DNA of 28,709 nucleotides from an uncultured Alphaproteobacteria bacterium (GCA_902595525.1 CACJQJ010000008.1:1-28709); one strand, 5' to 3'. Positions 1-10,767 are shown, counted from the first letter of the stretch. Made by a program: numbers and translations. Notes: generated by a model from the sequence alone, not told the origin.

Positions 1-2
1 AG

Positions 3-3000
3 GGAAAACAAGGAAGATTCAGACAGAACTTATTGGGGAAAAGAGTTGATTATTCTGGCCGTTCTGTAATTGTTGTTGGGCCAGAATTAAAACTACATCA
101 ATGTGGCTTACCAAAAAAAATGGCCTTAGAGCTTTTTAAACCTTTTATTTATAATAAACTTGAGTCTTACGGTTTTGCTTCAACACTTAAATCTGCAAGA
201 AAAATGGTCGAGTCAGAGAGACCCGAGGTTTGGGATATACTCGATGAAGTAATTAGAGAACATCCAATTCTTTTAAATAGAGCACCTACTTTACACAGGC
301 TAGGTATACAAGCGTTTGAACCAATACTAATTGAAGGTAAAGCTATTCAATTACATCCATTAGTTTGTACTGCATTTAACGCAGATTTTGACGGTGATCA
401 GATGGCAGTTCACATACCTTTAAGTCTTGAAGCCCAATTAGAAGCAAGAGTTTTAATGATGAGCACAAATAATATTCTTTCACCATCAAGTGGCAAACCA
501 ATTATAGTTCCAAGTCAAGACATAGTTTTGGGCATTTACTACTTATCATTGATAAATGAAAAAGAAGAAGCAAAGAAATATTATTCTCATGTAGGAGAAG
601 TGGAATTTGCATTGGAAAATAAAACAATTGAATTACATACCCCAATAATTTATAGAACAAAAATTTATAATTTAGAAAAAGATAGTTATGAATTTAAGAA
701 ATATACTACCTCAGCTGGCAGAGTTATGCTTTTTAAAACAGTACCTGAAAATAAGAACTTACCTTTCGATGTAATAAATAAAGTTCTTACAAAAAAGGAT
801 ATTAGTAATCTTTTAGACAATGTTTACAGATTTACTGGACAAAAAGCGACTTGTATATTCGTTGATCAAATCATGAATGTGGGTTTTAAATATGCAGCAA
901 AAGCAGGTATTTCATTCGGAAAAGATGATTTAGTTATTCCTGATGAAAAGAATGTTTTAATTCAAGATACACAAAAACTTGTAAATAGTCTTGAAAATCA
1001 ATATCAAGAGGGACTTATCACCGAAAGAGAAAAATATAACAAAGTCGTTGGGTTGTGGTCTACTTGTACAGACAAAGTAGCAAAAGCAATGATGAAAACA
1101 GTTTCATCTAATAAAGATAGCCAAATTAATTCCGTTTATATTATGGCTGATTCTGGTGCACGTGGTTCTGAAGCCCAGCTTAAGCAATTAGCAGGAATGC
1201 GAGGTTTGATGGCAAGACCATCAGGAGAGATTATTGAAAATCCAATTACATCTAACTTTAAAGATGGCTTAACAGTTCTTGAATATTTTAACTCTACTCA
1301 TGGCGCTAGAAAAGGATTAGCAGACACTGCTCTTAAGACTGCGAGTTCAGGATATCTAACTAGAAGATTAGTTGATGTAGCACAAGATTTAACAATTACC
1401 TCTAAAGACTGTAATTGCTGTGGTGGTTTAACTGTTGATACTATTTATGAGTCTGGTGAAGTTTCCATACCTCTGACTGAAAGAGTATTTGGAAGATATT
1501 TAGCTGATGATGTCAAAAATAAAAAAGGAGATGTATTAATCAAAAATGGTGAATATATATCTCATGAAGAAATTGAATTACTAGAAAAGGAAAATATTAC
1601 ATCAGTTAGAATAAAGTCACCTATAACTTGTGGATCAACACAAGGTATTTGTGCAAAATCTTATGGAAGAGATTTAGCTAAAGGAGTCCCAGTTAATACA
1701 GGTGAAGCTGTTGGTATTATTGCAGCACAGTCCATTGGTGAGCCTGGTACCCAGTTAACAATGAGAACATTCCACGTCGGAGGTGTTGCGAGTTCCTCTG
1801 CTGAAAAATCTAATTTTGAGTCACCTAGCGATGGAAAAGTAAAAATTAAAAATCTTAGATCAGTTATAAACGGATCTGGTAGTGAAATAATTATTAACAG
1901 AACTACTGAACTTGAAATATATGATAATAATAAAACATTAGTATCTTCATTCAGAGCACCATATGGTTCAACATTATTAGTGAAAAATAACTCTGAAGTG
2001 AAGTTAAATAACTTATTACTTGAGTGGGATCCATATACTGTACCTATTGTTGCAGAAGAGAGTGGAAAATTAGATTTTAGTGATTTAGTGGAAGGCGTAT
2101 CTTTTATCGAAAAGTTTGATGAAACGACAGGTATTTCATCTAAAGTAATAATTGATTGGAAAAGTTTTCAGGGAAAGCAAGATCTTAAACCCCAGTTATT
2201 AATTACAGATAAAAATGGCAATCCAATTAAATCTAAAAATTCATCTACATATGATTTAAGTGTTGGCATTGTTTTAAATATTGAAAAAGGTAAAGAAGTT
2301 ATAGCAGGTGATGTTATAGCAAGAATACCAAGAGCTTCATCTAAAACAAAAGATATAACTGGTGGTTTACCTAGAGTTGCTGATATTTTTGAATCTAGAA
2401 AACCTAAAAATCCAGCAGTTTTAGCAGAAATTTCTGGAACCATTGAATTTGGAAAAGATATTAAAAGCAAAAGGAGAATTATTATTAACCCAGAAGAGGG
2501 AGAGCCTGTAGAGTTTTTAATTCCTAAAGGTACTTATATTTACTTTAACGAAGGAGATAAGGTAAACAAAGGGGATATGATTGTTGATGGCACACCTGCT
2601 CCATCAGATATTTTAAATATTCTTGGTATCGAAGCTTTAGCTGAATATATGGTTAGAGAAGTTCAAAAAGTTTACCGTTTACAAGGTGTTCTGATTGATG
2701 ACAAACATATTGAATGCATCACTCGTCAGATGCTTCAAAAAGTTGAAGTAATTGATGCTGGAGACAGTGAATATCTAGTTGGTGATGTAAAAGATAAAAT
2801 AGACGTTATTGAGAAGAACAGTTTATTAAAACAAGAAGGCAAAAAAGAGATAGGGTATAAAATGATGATCCTTGGAATTACTAAAGCTAGTCTTCAAACT
2901 AATTCCTTTATATCAGCGGCCTCTTTCCAAGAAACAACTAGAGTCTTAACTGAGGCAGCTATTAATGGAAAAGTTGACAAATTAACTGGTCTTAAAGAGA

Positions 3001-3116
3001 ATGTCATTGTTGGTAAACTTATTCCTGCCGGAACAGGTAATGTTATTAGAGCTCTTCGAAAAGAGGCTAAAATTCGCGATAATACACTATTAAAACAGCT
3101 AGAAAGCTCCAAATAG
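3..3116 (+). CDS. rpoC: RNA polymerase beta' subunit, C-terminal three quarters (5' end outside window)
   Basis: This is the beta' subunit of RNA polymerase, which carries the catalytic Mg2+ site. The reading frame is open from base 3, and the residues before the first TTG (base 33) already match beta' ([16 protein letters not shown]), so the true start lies upstream of the window. About 1,037 of the usual roughly 1,400 residues are present; the N-terminal zinc finger and clamp are missing. The catalytic NADFDGDQ motif is at 378-401. The trigger loop/bridge helix region with [16 protein letters not shown] is near 1728-1775. The C-terminal part ends normally at TAG. The second zinc site is unusual: Cys codons are present at 1410, 1629 and 1650, but the expected fourth Cys is Ser (TCT at 1659). 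Two extra Cys (1416, 1419) sit beside the first ligand. rpsL follows after 41 nt. Confidence 0.98.
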   Translation, partial: GKQGRFRQNLLGKRVDYSGRSVIVVGPELKLHQCGLPKKMALELFKPFIYNKLESYGFASTLKSARKMVESERPEVWDILDEVIREHPILLNRAPTLHRLGIQAFEPILIEGKAIQLHPLVCTAFNADFDGDQMAVHIPLSLEAQLEARVLMMSTNNILSPSSGKPIIVPSQDIVLGIYYLSLINEKEEAKKYYSHVGEVEFALENKTIELHTPIIYRTKIYNLEKDSYEFKKYTTSAGRVMLFKTVPENKNLPFDVINKVLTKKDISNLLDNVYRFTGQKATCIFVDQIMNVGFKYAAKAGISFGKDDLVIPDEKNVLIQDTQKLVNSLENQYQEGLITEREKYNKVVGLWSTCTDKVAKAMMKTVSSNKDSQINSVYIMADSGARGSEAQLKQLAGMRGLMARPSGEIIENPITSNFKDGLTVLEYFNSTHGARKGLADTALKTASSGYLTRRLVDVAQDLTITSKDCNCCGGLTVDTIYESGEVSIPLTERVFGRYLADDVKNKKGDVLIKNGEYISHEEIELLEKENITSVRIKSPITCGSTQGICAKSYGRDLAKGVPVNTGEAVGIIAAQSIGEPGTQLTMRTFHVGGVASSSAEKSNFESPSDGKVKIKNLRSVINGSGSEIIINRTTELEIYDNNKTLVSSFRAPYGSTLLVKNNSEVKLNNLLLEWDPYTVPIVAEESGKLDFSDLVEGVSFIEKFDETTGISSKVIIDWKSFQGKQDLKPQLLITDKNGNPIKSKNSSTYDLSVGIVLNIEKGKEVIAGDVIARIPRASSKTKDITGGLPRVADIFESRKPKNPAVLAEISGTIEFGKDIKSKRRIIINPEEGEPVEFLIPKGTYIYFNEGDKVNKGDMIVDGTPAPSDILNILGIEALAEYMVREVQKVYRLQGVLIDDKHIECITRQMLQKVEVIDAGDSEYLVGDVKDKIDVIEKNSLLKQEGKKEIGYKMMILGITKASLQTNSFISAASFQETTRVLTEAAINGKVDKLTGLKENVIVGKLIPAGTGNVIRALRKEAKIRDNTLLKQLESSK

Positions 3117-3119
3117 ATG

Positions 3120-3148
3120 TTGACTATACTTAATACTATAAATATATT
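3120..3148 (+). promoter_or_regulatory. Candidate sigma70 promoter for rpsL
   Basis: In the 41-nt rpoC-rpsL spacer there is TTGACT (3120-3125, 5 of 6 to the -35 consensus), a 17-nt spacer and TATATT (3143-3148, 5 of 6 to the -10 consensus). Expected transcription start is about 3154-3156, only 2-4 nt before the rpsL ATG at 3158, so the message would be essentially leaderless. No Shine-Dalgarno sequence is visible. In AT-rich DNA chance matches are common, but the spacing is ideal and this is the widest spacer in the first 16 kb. Confidence 0.5.
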
Positions 3149-3157
3149 CTGCGAACT

Positions 3158-3532
3158 ATGCCGACCATAAATCAATTAGTTAGGAAATCTAGGGAGAAAG
3201 TCTCTAAGAGAAATAAAGTTCCTGCTCTTAAGTCTTGCCCTCAAAAAAGAGGTGTTTGTCTTAGAGTTTACACTACCACTCCTAAAAAACCTAACTCAGC
3301 TTTAAGAAAGGTCGCTAGAGTCAAGCTGACAAATGGTCAAGAGGTGACAGCATATATTCCTGGTGAAGGACATAACCTTCAGGAACACTCTGTTGTGTTA
3401 ATTCGTGGAGGAAGAGTTAAAGATCTACCAGGAGTAAGATATCACATAATTAGAGGAACTTTAGATACCCAAGGACTTGAAAAAAGAAGACAACGTAGAT
3501 CTAAATACGGTGCAAAAAGGCCAAAAAATTAA
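3158..3532 (+). CDS. rpsL: 30S ribosomal protein S12
   Basis: S12 lies at the decoding centre of the 30S subunit and helps monitor codon-anticodon pairing. Length is 124 aa, the same as E. coli. The conserved [12 protein letters not shown] segment (Lys43) and [13 protein letters not shown] loop (Lys88) are intact, so positions commonly altered in streptomycin resistance have the wild-type residues. The ATG at 3158 gives the normal N-terminus (PTINQLVRK). It heads the str part of the cluster, with rpsG 10 nt downstream. Confidence 0.98.
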   Translation: MPTINQLVRKSREKVSKRNKVPALKSCPQKRGVCLRVYTTTPKKPNSALRKVARVKLTNGQEVTAYIPGEGHNLQEHSVVLIRGGRVKDLPGVRYHIIRGTLDTQGLEKRRQRRSKYGAKRPKN

Positions 3533-3542
3533 AATTTAAATC

Positions 3543-4016
3543 ATGTCAAGAAGAAGAGCAGCAGAAAAAAGACAAGTATTACCTGATCCTATTTATAATA
3601 GTGTTGTTCTAAATAAATTTATTAACGAAGTAATGGTAGGCGGTAAAAAAACTGTAGCACAAAAAATCGTATATGGTGCTCTTGATATTATTAAAACAAA
3701 TAATCAAAGTGATGATCCATTAGAATATTTTCAAAAATCTATCAATAACGTAAAACCATCTGTTGAAGTAAAATCGAGAAGAGTAGGTGGAGCAACTTAT
3801 CAAGTACCTATGGAAGTTAGAAGCACTAGAGCACAGGCTTTAGCTTTTAAATGGATATTAACAAACTCAAAAAAAAGAAATGAAAAAACTCAAAGAGAAA
3901 GACTTGCCAATGAATTAATAGATGCTTTCGAAAATAAAGGTAATTCTGTTAAGAAAAAAGACGAAGTTCATAAAATGGCAGAGGCAAATAGAGCGTTTGC
4001 ACATTACAGGTGGTAA
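3543..4016 (+). CDS. rpsG: 30S ribosomal protein S7
   Basis: S7 is a primary 16S rRNA binder that organises the 30S head and touches the E-site tRNA. The protein is 157 aa, typical for the bacterial family. It starts [10 protein letters not shown] and carries the conserved [15 protein letters not shown] core and an FAHYRW C-terminus. In E. coli the equivalent protein regulates translation of the str operon; no regulatory hairpin is obvious in the 10-nt gap before this gene. fusA starts 2 nt after the stop. Confidence 0.98.
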   Translation: MSRRRAAEKRQVLPDPIYNSVVLNKFINEVMVGGKKTVAQKIVYGALDIIKTNNQSDDPLEYFQKSINNVKPSVEVKSRRVGGATYQVPMEVRSTRAQALAFKWILTNSKKRNEKTQRERLANELIDAFENKGNSVKKKDEVHKMAEANRAFAHYRW

Positions 4017-4017
4017 A

Positions 4018-6081
4018 ATGGATTTAAGTAAATACAGAAATATCGGAATTATGGCCCATATTGATGCGGGTAAAACCACTACTACCGAAAGAATTTTATA
4101 TTATACAGGTAAGTCTCACAAAATAGGCGAAGTTCATGATGGTGCTGCAACTATGGATTGGATGGAACAGGAACAAGAAAGAGGTATAACAATAACCTCT
4201 GCTGCCACAACCTGTTTTTGGAATGATCACAGAATAAATATTATTGATACACCGGGTCACGTTGATTTCACAATTGAAGTTGAGAGATCTTTAAGAGTTT
4301 TAGACGGTGCTGTTGCATGTTTTGATGGTGTTGCGGGAGTTGAACCTCAATCAGAAACAGTTTGGAGACAAGCTGATAGGTATAAAGTTCCAAGAATTTG
4401 TTTTTGTAATAAAATGGACCGACTTGGTGCAGATTTTGAAATGAATGTTCAATCTATAAAGGATAGATTGGGAGCTAATCCTCTTGTTTTGCAAATGGCA
4501 ATTGGAAAAGAGGCTGATTTCAAAGGAGTTGTTGACCTAGTCAATTTTAAATCAATTATTTGGAAAGATGATAGTCTTGGTGCCGAATATGATGTAACTG
4601 AAATTAGTGATGACTTAATTGAGGAAGCAAAGAAAAAAAGAGAAGAGTTAATAGAAAATGCAGTTGAAGCAGATGATAAAGCACTAGAGGACTATCTAGA
4701 GGGAAAAGAAATATCTGTTGATACTTTAAAAGCTTGTATAAGAAAAGGAACAATTGATTTTAAGTTTGTTCCTGTTTTATGTGGCACTGCTTTTAAAAAT
4801 AAAGGTGTTCAACCATTGCTAGATGCAGTTGTAGATTATTTACCTTCTCCTAAAGACATAGGTTTTGTTGAAGGAATAAAAGAAGGCTCAGATGATAAAT
4901 TACAAATTCCTAATACCCCTGAAGAACCTTTCGCGGCCTTGGCTTTTAAAGTAGCAGCTGATCCTTTTGTTGGTCAAATAACTTTTTGTAGACTTTATTG
5001 CGGAAACTTAAGTTCAGGATCAACAATTCTTAATTCATCAAAAAACCAAAAAGAAAGAATTGGAAGAATGCTTTTAATGCACTCAAACACTAGAGAAGAA
5101 ATCAAAGATGCAAAGGCAGGAGATATAGTTGCTTTAGTTGGTTTAAAAAATGTTACTACTGGTGATACTTTATGTGATCCATCAAAAAAAGTTATCTTAG
5201 AAAAAATGGAATTCCCTGATCCTGTTATTGAAGTTGCAGTTGAGCCTAAAACAAAAGCTGACTATGAAAAAATGGGACAAGCCTTGGGAAGGTTAGCTCA
5301 AGAGGATCCAAGTTTCAGAGTTACTTCAGATGAAGAGTCTGGACAGACAATTATTAAAGGTATGGGCGAGCTTCATTTAGAAATTTTGGTTGATAGAATG
5401 AAAAGAGAATTCAAAGTTGAAGCAGATGTTGGAGCTCCTCAAGTTGCATATAGAGAGACAATTACTAAAGATGTTGAAGTAGATTACACACATAAAAAAC
5501 AATCTGGTGGTGCTGGTCAATTTGCAAGAGTAAAAATGAAATTCAAACCACTAGAGAGAAATTCTGGCGTTAAATTTGTTAACACAGTAGTTGGAGGAAA
5601 TATTCCAAAAGAATATATCCCTGGAGTTGAAAAAGGTATTAATTTTGCTGCTCAAAATGGAGTCATAGCTGGCTATAATGTGATAGACTTTGAAGCAGAA
5701 GTTCATGATGGTGCTTTTCATGATGTCGACTCTTCTGTATTAGCTTTTGAGATAGCTTCAAGAGCCGCATTCAGAGAGGCTGTTGGAAAAGCCGGACCAA
5801 AATTACTTGAGCCAATGATGAAAGTCGAAGTAGTAACCCCAGAAGATTACATGGGCGATATTATTGGTGATTTAAATTCAAGAAGAGGTCAAATTGAAAA
5901 AATGGAAGACAGAGGTAATGCCAAAGTTGTATCGTCTGTAGTTCCTCTTGCTAATATGTTTGGTTATGTTAATAATCTACGCTCAATGAGCCAAGGAAGA
6001 GCAAGTTATACAATGTTATTCTCACACTATGATGTCGTACCTTCAAATGTTGAAGAGGAAATTAAATCTAAACTGGCATAA
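4018..6081 (+). CDS. fusA: Elongation factor G
   Basis: EF-G is the GTPase that drives translocation and, with RRF, ribosome recycling. The start is ATG 4018 ([18 protein letters not shown]). A longer frame from 3922 exists but lies inside rpsG and encodes nothing EF-G-like. Length is 687 aa, a little under the roughly 700 usual. G1 is AHIDAGKT (residues 13-20), G3 DTPGHVDF and G4 NKMD; domains II-V follow, including GMGELHLEI and the domain [13 protein letters not shown] segment. rpsJ starts 2 nt after the stop, so the tuf gene often found here is absent. Confidence 0.98.
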   Translation: MDLSKYRNIGIMAHIDAGKTTTTERILYYTGKSHKIGEVHDGAATMDWMEQEQERGITITSAATTCFWNDHRINIIDTPGHVDFTIEVERSLRVLDGAVACFDGVAGVEPQSETVWRQADRYKVPRICFCNKMDRLGADFEMNVQSIKDRLGANPLVLQMAIGKEADFKGVVDLVNFKSIIWKDDSLGAEYDVTEISDDLIEEAKKKREELIENAVEADDKALEDYLEGKEISVDTLKACIRKGTIDFKFVPVLCGTAFKNKGVQPLLDAVVDYLPSPKDIGFVEGIKEGSDDKLQIPNTPEEPFAALAFKVAADPFVGQITFCRLYCGNLSSGSTILNSSKNQKERIGRMLLMHSNTREEIKDAKAGDIVALVGLKNVTTGDTLCDPSKKVILEKMEFPDPVIEVAVEPKTKADYEKMGQALGRLAQEDPSFRVTSDEESGQTIIKGMGELHLEILVDRMKREFKVEADVGAPQVAYRETITKDVEVDYTHKKQSGGAGQFARVKMKFKPLERNSGVKFVNTVVGGNIPKEYIPGVEKGINFAAQNGVIAGYNVIDFEAEVHDGAFHDVDSSVLAFEIASRAAFREAVGKAGPKLLEPMMKVEVVTPEDYMGDIIGDLNSRRGQIEKMEDRGNAKVVSSVVPLANMFGYVNNLRSMSQGRASYTMLFSHYDVVPSNVEEEIKSKLA

Positions 6082-6083
6082 TT

Positions 6084-6398
6084 ATGATAAATCAAAATAT
6101 TAGAATAAGATTAAAATCGTTTGATCATAATATTTTAGATAGAAGTTCAATTGATATTCTTCAGACAGCTAAAAGAACTGGTGCTAAAGTAATAGGACCA
6201 ATTCCCATGCCATCTAAAATTGAAAGAGTTACTGTAAATAAATCCCCACATGTAGATAAAAAAAGTAGGGAGCAGTTTGAATTACGAACACACATTAGGA
6301 TGATGGATATCATTGAACCTACACCACAAACAGTTGATGCACTCATGAAGCTTGACTTAGCGTCTGGTGTTAACGTCGATATAAAAATAAAAAAATAA
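6084..6398 (+). CDS. rpsJ: 30S ribosomal protein S10
   Basis: S10 is a 30S head protein and, in characterised bacteria, also the NusE transcription antitermination factor. Length is 104 aa, as expected. It starts with the typical [17 protein letters not shown] and contains [29 protein letters not shown] sequence and the RTHIRMMDI segment. In many bacteria this gene begins a separate S10 operon; here only 2 nt separate it from fusA, so it probably lies on the same transcript. Confidence 0.98.
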   Translation: MINQNIRIRLKSFDHNILDRSSIDILQTAKRTGAKVIGPIPMPSKIERVTVNKSPHVDKKSREQFELRTHIRMMDIIEPTPQTVDALMKLDLASGVNVDIKIKK

Positions 6399-6404
6399 TT
6401 AATT

Positions 6405-7010
6405 ATGATCATCAGCACTAAAATTGGCCAAACTTCATTTGTTAATGAAAACGGAACTAGAGTTTCTGCAACAGTTCTTGATTACAATAGTTGTACTGTT
6501 GTTGGTAATAGAACTATTGATAGGGATGGTTATCTTGCAAATGTTATAGGTTTTCTTAAACCTAAAAAACTTAATAAACCTCAATTAAAAGAATTCAATA
6601 AATTAAATTTAGAGCCAAAAAAAATAATCAAAGAACAAAGAATAAATTCTGATGAGGACCTTCTAGAGGTTGGCTCTTTAATAGAACCTAAATTTAAAGT
6701 CGGTGATAAAGTTTCGGTACAGTCAAAATCAACTGGTAAAGGTTTTGCTGGAGCTATGAAGAGACACAATTTTAGTGGTATGAGAGCAACACATGGTGTT
6801 TCTATTTCTCACAGAGCTCATGGTTCAACAGGTCAAAATCAGAATCCAGGTAAGGTGTTCAAAGGAAAAAAAATGGCTGGCCATTTAGGTGACCAATTAA
6901 CAACTACTAAAAATTTAGAGGTACTTTTAATTGATCAAGATAAAAAATTATTATTTATCAAAGGGTCTATCCCTGGAAAAAATAAATCTATAGTGAAGGT
7001 CTTTAAATAG
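6405..7010 (+). CDS. rplC: 50S ribosomal protein L3
   Basis: L3 is an early 23S rRNA-binding protein that reaches towards the peptidyl transferase centre. The protein is 201 aa (E. coli 209). The N-terminal [10 protein letters not shown] corresponds to the family's KLGMT motif. The central loop with [29 protein letters not shown] and KMAGHLGDQ is intact; the Gln is the one methylated by PrmB in E. coli. It follows rpsJ by 6 nt, and rplD starts at the very next base after its stop. Confidence 0.97.
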   Translation: MIISTKIGQTSFVNENGTRVSATVLDYNSCTVVGNRTIDRDGYLANVIGFLKPKKLNKPQLKEFNKLNLEPKKIIKEQRINSDEDLLEVGSLIEPKFKVGDKVSVQSKSTGKGFAGAMKRHNFSGMRATHGVSISHRAHGSTGQNQNPGKVFKGKKMAGHLGDQLTTTKNLEVLLIDQDKKLLFIKGSIPGKNKSIVKVFK

Positions 7011-7577
7011 ATGTTTGAACAAATTATACTAAAAGATAAAAATATATCGGAAAAAGCTTTACATTTATCATTACAAAAAATCTATTCTCATAAACAAGGA
7101 AATAATCATAGTCTTGATAGATCTGAAGTTGCTGGCTCAGGAAAAAAACTTTTTAAACAAAAGGGCACTGGAAATGCAAGAGCTGGTAACAAAAAAACAA
7201 CACAAAGAAGAGGTGGTGGTAAAGCTTTTGGTCCAAAATTTCATATAGTTTCCTATAAAATTAATAAAAAAGTCAAAAAAAGTGCCATAGTTTCATCAAT
7301 TGTTAGTAAAAGTAATAATAAATCACTATTTGTTTTTGATGAGGAAAAATTAGATGAAAAAAATATCTTTGATTTGTTAAAAAAAAACCCAAACAAAATG
7401 ATTATTTTTGTGCTTAGTAATATAACTGACAATAAATTGATTATTAAATTTCAAAACTACAAAAAAATATACTTTCTCTCAGATAAAAGTTATTCAGTCC
7501 ATACAGCATTAAAATCAGATATGGTTTTATTTTCAAAAAAATCAACTATTTATAATTTATACATAGGTAATAATTAA
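7011..7577 (+). CDS. rplD: 50S ribosomal protein L4
   Basis: L4 is a 23S rRNA-binding protein whose long loop lines the exit tunnel. Length is 188 aa, shorter than the 201 of E. coli. The tunnel loop (GSGKKLFKQKGTGNARAG, then RRGGGKAFGPK) is well conserved, while the C-terminal half is divergent and rich in Lys, Ile and Asn. In gamma-proteobacteria L4 represses its own operon through a leader hairpin; there is no leader here, since the ATG abuts the rplC TAG stop. Confidence 0.96.
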   Translation: MFEQIILKDKNISEKALHLSLQKIYSHKQGNNHSLDRSEVAGSGKKLFKQKGTGNARAGNKKTTQRRGGGKAFGPKFHIVSYKINKKVKKSAIVSSIVSKSNNKSLFVFDEEKLDEKNIFDLLKKNPNKMIIFVLSNITDNKLIIKFQNYKKIYFLSDKSYSVHTALKSDMVLFSKKSTIYNLYIGNN

Positions 7578-7578
7578 A

Positions 7579-7860
7579 ATGGACCTTAATTTAATTAAAA
7601 AACCTGTCATTACAGAAAAATCTACAGCTAATGCTCAATTTAATAAGTACATTTTTGAAGTCCGAAATGATGCAAATAAAATTAATATAAAAAAGACAAT
7701 AGAAGATACTTATAAAGTTAAAGTTCAAAAGCTAAATAGTTTAAATGTTAAGAGCAAACCCAAAGTATTTAAGGGTCAAAGAGGTACAAGATCAGAGCTA
7801 AAAAGAATAATAGTTACTCTTAAAGAGGGCAACACTATAGATATGAGTGGTAAAGTATAA
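7579..7860 (+). CDS. rplW: 50S ribosomal protein L23
   Basis: L23 sits at the exit of the 50S tunnel and is the docking site for trigger factor and SRP. Length is 93 aa, normal for the family. Conserved features are the N-terminal [12 protein letters not shown], the [18 protein letters not shown] segment and [18 protein letters not shown] basic loop. It starts 1 nt after rplD and ends 1 nt before rplB. Confidence 0.96.
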   Translation: MDLNLIKKPVITEKSTANAQFNKYIFEVRNDANKINIKKTIEDTYKVKVQKLNSLNVKSKPKVFKGQRGTRSELKRIIVTLKEGNTIDMSGKV

Positions 7861-7861
7861 T

Positions 7862-8686
7862 ATGGGACTGATAACTTACAAACCAACAACACCTTCTTAT
7901 AGAAAAACAGTTAAAATTGATAAGTCACAGCTGTTTAAGGGGCGTCCAGAAAAATCTTTAATAGAAGACTTACAACCAAATTCTGGTAGAAACAATACCG
8001 GTAAGATTACAATTAGACATAGGTCTGGTGGGCATAAGAAGAAATACAGACTTGTAAATTTTAAAAGAAATACATTCGATAAAATTGGTACAGTAGAGAG
8101 AATAGAATACGATCCTAATAGAAGTGCCTTTATAGCGCTGATTAACTATCAAGATATTAAAGAATACATTATTGCTCCTACTGATTTAAAAACTGGTGAT
8201 AAGGTTATATCATCAGCCAAAACAGAAATATCATCTGGTAACGCGATGAAGATAAAAAATATACCAACTGGTACCTCTATACATAACATTGAATTAAAAC
8301 CAGGAGCTGGTGGTAAACTATGCAGATCAGCAGGATCTTTTGCACAGGTATTAGGAGAACAAGAAAAATATGTAATGGTTAAACTTTCATCCCGCGAAAC
8401 AAGATTAGTCCATGGTGAATGTATGGCTACTATAGGGGTAGTATCTAATCAAGATAATAAGAACAAAAAAATTGGTAAAGCCGGAATTAAAAGACATCTA
8501 GGCATAAGACCTACTGTTAGAGGTGTTGTAATGAATCCTGTTGATCACCCACACGGCGGAGGAGAAGGAAGAACTTCGGGTGGTAGACACCCTTCAACAC
8601 CATGGGGTATGAAAACAAAAGGTAAGAAGACAAGAAGAATTAAATTTACATCTAAGATGATCATATCAAGAAGGGCAAAAAAGTAA
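7862..8686 (+). CDS. rplB: 50S ribosomal protein L2
   Basis: L2 is one of the most conserved ribosomal proteins and is needed for subunit association and peptidyl transferase activity. I choose ATG 7862 ([15 protein letters not shown]), giving 274 aa as in most bacteria; an in-frame ATG 15 nt earlier lies inside rplW and adds residues foreign to the family. The conserved [19 protein letters not shown] segment and the [20 protein letters not shown] loop with the functional His are present. The stop overlaps the rpsS start as TAATG. Confidence 0.98.
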   Translation: MGLITYKPTTPSYRKTVKIDKSQLFKGRPEKSLIEDLQPNSGRNNTGKITIRHRSGGHKKKYRLVNFKRNTFDKIGTVERIEYDPNRSAFIALINYQDIKEYIIAPTDLKTGDKVISSAKTEISSGNAMKIKNIPTGTSIHNIELKPGAGGKLCRSAGSFAQVLGEQEKYVMVKLSSRETRLVHGECMATIGVVSNQDNKNKKIGKAGIKRHLGIRPTVRGVVMNPVDHPHGGGEGRTSGGRHPSTPWGMKTKGKKTRRIKFTSKMIISRRAKK

Positions 8687-8970
8687 TGGCAAGATCTGTA
8701 TGGAAAGGACCTTACTTTGATGTAACTCTTTTTAAAAAAGTTAAAAAATCTAAAGAAGAAAGTTCAAAATCCCCAATTAAAACATGGTCAAGAAGATCAA
8801 CTATTATACCTGATTTTGTCGGAGTAACTATTTCCGTTTATAATGGTAAATCTTTTATACCAGTCTACGTAACTGAAGACATGGTAGGCCATAAACTTGG
8901 TGAGTTTTCACCTACTAGGGTTTTTAAGGGTCATTCAGGGGATAAGAAAGCGGTACAGAGTAAAAAATAA
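8686..8970 (+). CDS. rpsS: 30S ribosomal protein S19
   Basis: S19 is a 30S head protein that pairs with S13 and contacts the A-site finger region. Length is 94 aa, close to the usual 92. It starts [12 protein letters not shown] and contains the conserved [23 protein letters not shown] and GHSGDKK motifs. Its ATG overlaps the rplB stop by 1 nt, which suggests translational coupling. Confidence 0.97.
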   Translation: MARSVWKGPYFDVTLFKKVKKSKEESSKSPIKTWSRRSTIIPDFVGVTISVYNGKSFIPVYVTEDMVGHKLGEFSPTRVFKGHSGDKKAVQSKK

Positions 8971-8972
8971 TT

Positions 8973-9314
8973 ATGTCTAAAGAAGTTAAAGCAATAAATA
9001 AAATGATAAGAACTAGCTCTCAGAAGCTTAACTTAATTGTTAAAGATATAAGAAAAAAAGATATAAATGCAGCTTTAAATATTTTGAAATTTTCAAATAA
9101 AAGAGTGAGCAAAGAAGTACTAAAAACTCTAAATTCTGCTGTTGCAAATGCAGAAAATAATAACAATTTAGATATTGACAAACTTTTTGTGAAAGAAGCT
9201 TACGTTGGTAAAAGTTTAAGGATGAAAAGATTTAGACCAATGAGCAAGGGTAGAGCTTTTCAAATTATTAAACCCTTTTCTAGGTTAACTTTAGTTTTAG
9301 AGGAGAGATTATAA
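8973..9314 (+). CDS. rplV: 50S ribosomal protein L22
   Basis: L22 binds all six domains of 23S rRNA, and its hairpin narrows the exit tunnel. Length is 113 aa (E. coli 110). Recognisable parts are the [11 protein letters not shown] region, the [11 protein letters not shown] helix and the C-terminal hairpin [16 protein letters not shown]. It starts 2 nt after rpsS, and its TAA overlaps the rpsC ATG by 1 nt. Confidence 0.96.
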   Translation: MSKEVKAINKMIRTSSQKLNLIVKDIRKKDINAALNILKFSNKRVSKEVLKTLNSAVANAENNNNLDIDKLFVKEAYVGKSLRMKRFRPMSKGRAFQIIKPFSRLTLVLEERL

Positions 9315-9979
9315 TGGGACAAAAAGTTAACCCAACCTCGCTAAGAGTAGGTATTAATAAATATTGGCAATCAACTTGGTTTGAAAAGAAAAGTTATTCT
9401 ACTTTCTTAAAAGAAGATCATAAAATTAGAAATTATATAGAAAAGAATTATTCAATAGCAGGAATAAGTTCAGTTATAATTGAAAGAGCTGCCGCAAACC
9501 TCAAAATTATAATTCACACTTCGAAACCAGGGGTTCTCATTGGTAAAAAAGGTGCGGATATTGAAAAACTTAGAAATAGACTTTCTAAATTATCTGAGAA
9601 GAGCATTTCATTAGATATAAAAGAAATAAAAAAACCTGAAACAGATGCCTCATTAGTTGCAGACTCTATTGCAAGACAACTTGAAAAGAGAGTTGCTTTT
9701 AGAAAAGCGATGAAAAAATCAGGTTTATCAGCAATTAAACTTGGTGCTAAGGGCATTAAAATTGTTTGTGGTGGTAGACTGGGTGGCGCTGAAATAGCAA
9801 GATCAGAAAAGTTTTCTGAGGGAAGTGTACCTTTACATACCCTTAGAGCTGATATAGATTACGCAACTGCTCGAGCTTTAACTACTTATGGAATTATTGG
9901 AATTAAGGTTTGGCTTTATAAAGGCGAGAGTAAAAATACAACAAATAGATCTGATGATAAAAAAGAGAAAACTAATTAA
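9314..9979 (+). CDS. rpsC: 30S ribosomal protein S3
   Basis: S3 forms part of the mRNA entry channel and of the ribosomal helicase activity. Length is 221 aa (E. coli 233). It begins [14 protein letters not shown], has the KH domain with [15 protein letters not shown], and continues with [28 protein letters not shown] sequence. The ordered part ends at KVWLYKGE, followed by a short polar tail rich in Lys, Asn and Asp. It overlaps rplV and rplP by 1 nt each. Confidence 0.97.
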   Translation: MGQKVNPTSLRVGINKYWQSTWFEKKSYSTFLKEDHKIRNYIEKNYSIAGISSVIIERAAANLKIIIHTSKPGVLIGKKGADIEKLRNRLSKLSEKSISLDIKEIKKPETDASLVADSIARQLEKRVAFRKAMKKSGLSAIKLGAKGIKIVCGGRLGGAEIARSEKFSEGSVPLHTLRADIDYATARALTTYGIIGIKVWLYKGESKNTTNRSDDKKEKTN

Positions 9980-10392
9980 TGTTATTACCAAAGAATACAA
10001 AATATAGAAAACAGCACAAAGGAAGAATACACGGCAGTGCAAAGGGTAATTATGAACTAACATTTGGTTATTACGGACTTAAATCGTTAGATGCTGAAAG
10101 AGTGACAGCAAGGCAAATTGAGGCATCAAGAAGAGCTATCACTAGATTTTTAAAAAGAGCTGGAAGACTTTGGATTAGAGTTTTCCCAGATATACCAGTC
10201 ACAGCAAAACCTGCAGAAGTTAGAATGGGCAAAGGAAAAGGCGCAATAGATAGATGGGTATGCAGAGTAAAACCGGGAACTATCATGTTTGAGGTCGATG
10301 GCGTTGACAAGCATTTAGCAAAAAAAGCTTTTGAACTAGCATCTGCTAAATTACCTGTAAAAACAACATTTGTATCATTGGATCAATTTTAA
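9979..10392 (+). CDS. rplP: 50S ribosomal protein L16
   Basis: L16 is a 50S protein near the A site, close to the L25-L27 region. Length is 137 aa, matching the family (136). It starts [16 protein letters not shown] and has the conserved [20 protein letters not shown] and [13 protein letters not shown] segments. The Arg in the RMGKGKG loop, hydroxylated by YcfD in E. coli, is present. The stop overlaps the rpmC ATG by 1 nt. Confidence 0.97.
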   Translation: MLLPKNTKYRKQHKGRIHGSAKGNYELTFGYYGLKSLDAERVTARQIEASRRAITRFLKRAGRLWIRVFPDIPVTAKPAEVRMGKGKGAIDRWVCRVKPGTIMFEVDGVDKHLAKKAFELASAKLPVKTTFVSLDQF

Positions 10393-10547
10393 TGGCTGAT
10401 AAAGATATAAATAGTTTAAAAAAAGAGTTATTTAACCTTAAAATTATGAAGAAAAGTGGTCAACTCACAGATACCTCTCAATTTAAAAAAGTCAAAAAGC
10501 AAATCGCATCTCTATTAACAAAAGAAAGGCTAAATAAAAATGCCTAA
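10392..10547 (+). CDS. rpmC: 50S ribosomal protein L29, short form
   Basis: L29 is a small helical protein near the tunnel exit and the trigger factor docking site. I translated this frame by hand: 51 aa, starting [18 protein letters not shown] and ending KERLNKNA. The helical pattern is right: a leucine/lysine-rich first helix ([13 protein letters not shown]), then [17 protein letters not shown], matching the family's RR.IARI.T..RER region. It is shorter than the 63 aa of E. coli. The ATG overlaps the rplP stop by 1 nt and the gene's end overlaps the rpsQ start by 8 nt. Position between rplP and rpsQ is canonical. Confidence 0.93.
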   Translation: MADKDINSLKKELFNLKIMKKSGQLTDTSQFKKVKKQIASLLTKERLNKNA

Positions 10548-10767
10548 ACGTATTTTAACTGGAAAAGTTGTAAAAAAATCTGGTGACAAAACCATATCTG
10601 TTTTGGTAACAAGACAGACCACCCATCCTGTTTATAAAAAAATAGTAAGAGTCTCAAAAAAGTACCTTGCTCATGACAGTGGCAATAAAATTATTGTAGG
10701 AGACTCTGTAAGAATTCAAGAAACTAGACCTATTTCTAAAAATAAATCATGGGAAGTTATTAAATAA
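10540..10767 (+). CDS. rpsQ: 30S ribosomal protein S17
   Basis: S17 is a primary 16S rRNA binder with an OB fold. Length is 75 aa, near the shorter end of the family (usually about 80). It carries [16 protein letters not shown], the [18 protein letters not shown] segment and [18 protein letters not shown], all family hallmarks. It starts inside the last codons of rpmC and ends overlapping the rplN ATG by 1 nt. Confidence 0.96.
   Translation: MPKRILTGKVVKKSGDKTISVLVTRQTTHPVYKKIVRVSKKYLAHDSGNKIIVGDSVRIQETRPISKNKSWEVIK

Noticed and set aside
2168..2470. Minus-strand open frame inside rpoC (and similar frames at 2894-3175, 6161-6418, 9514-9756, 13495-13740, 13783-13983)
   Set aside because: They lie opposite strongly conserved genes, have no recognisable domains and show a composition expected for the antisense of AT-rich coding DNA.
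3922..4017. N-terminal extension of EF-G inside rpsG
   Set aside because: These 32 codons read rpsG in another frame; ATG 4018 gives the normal EF-G N-terminus, 2 nt after the rpsG stop.
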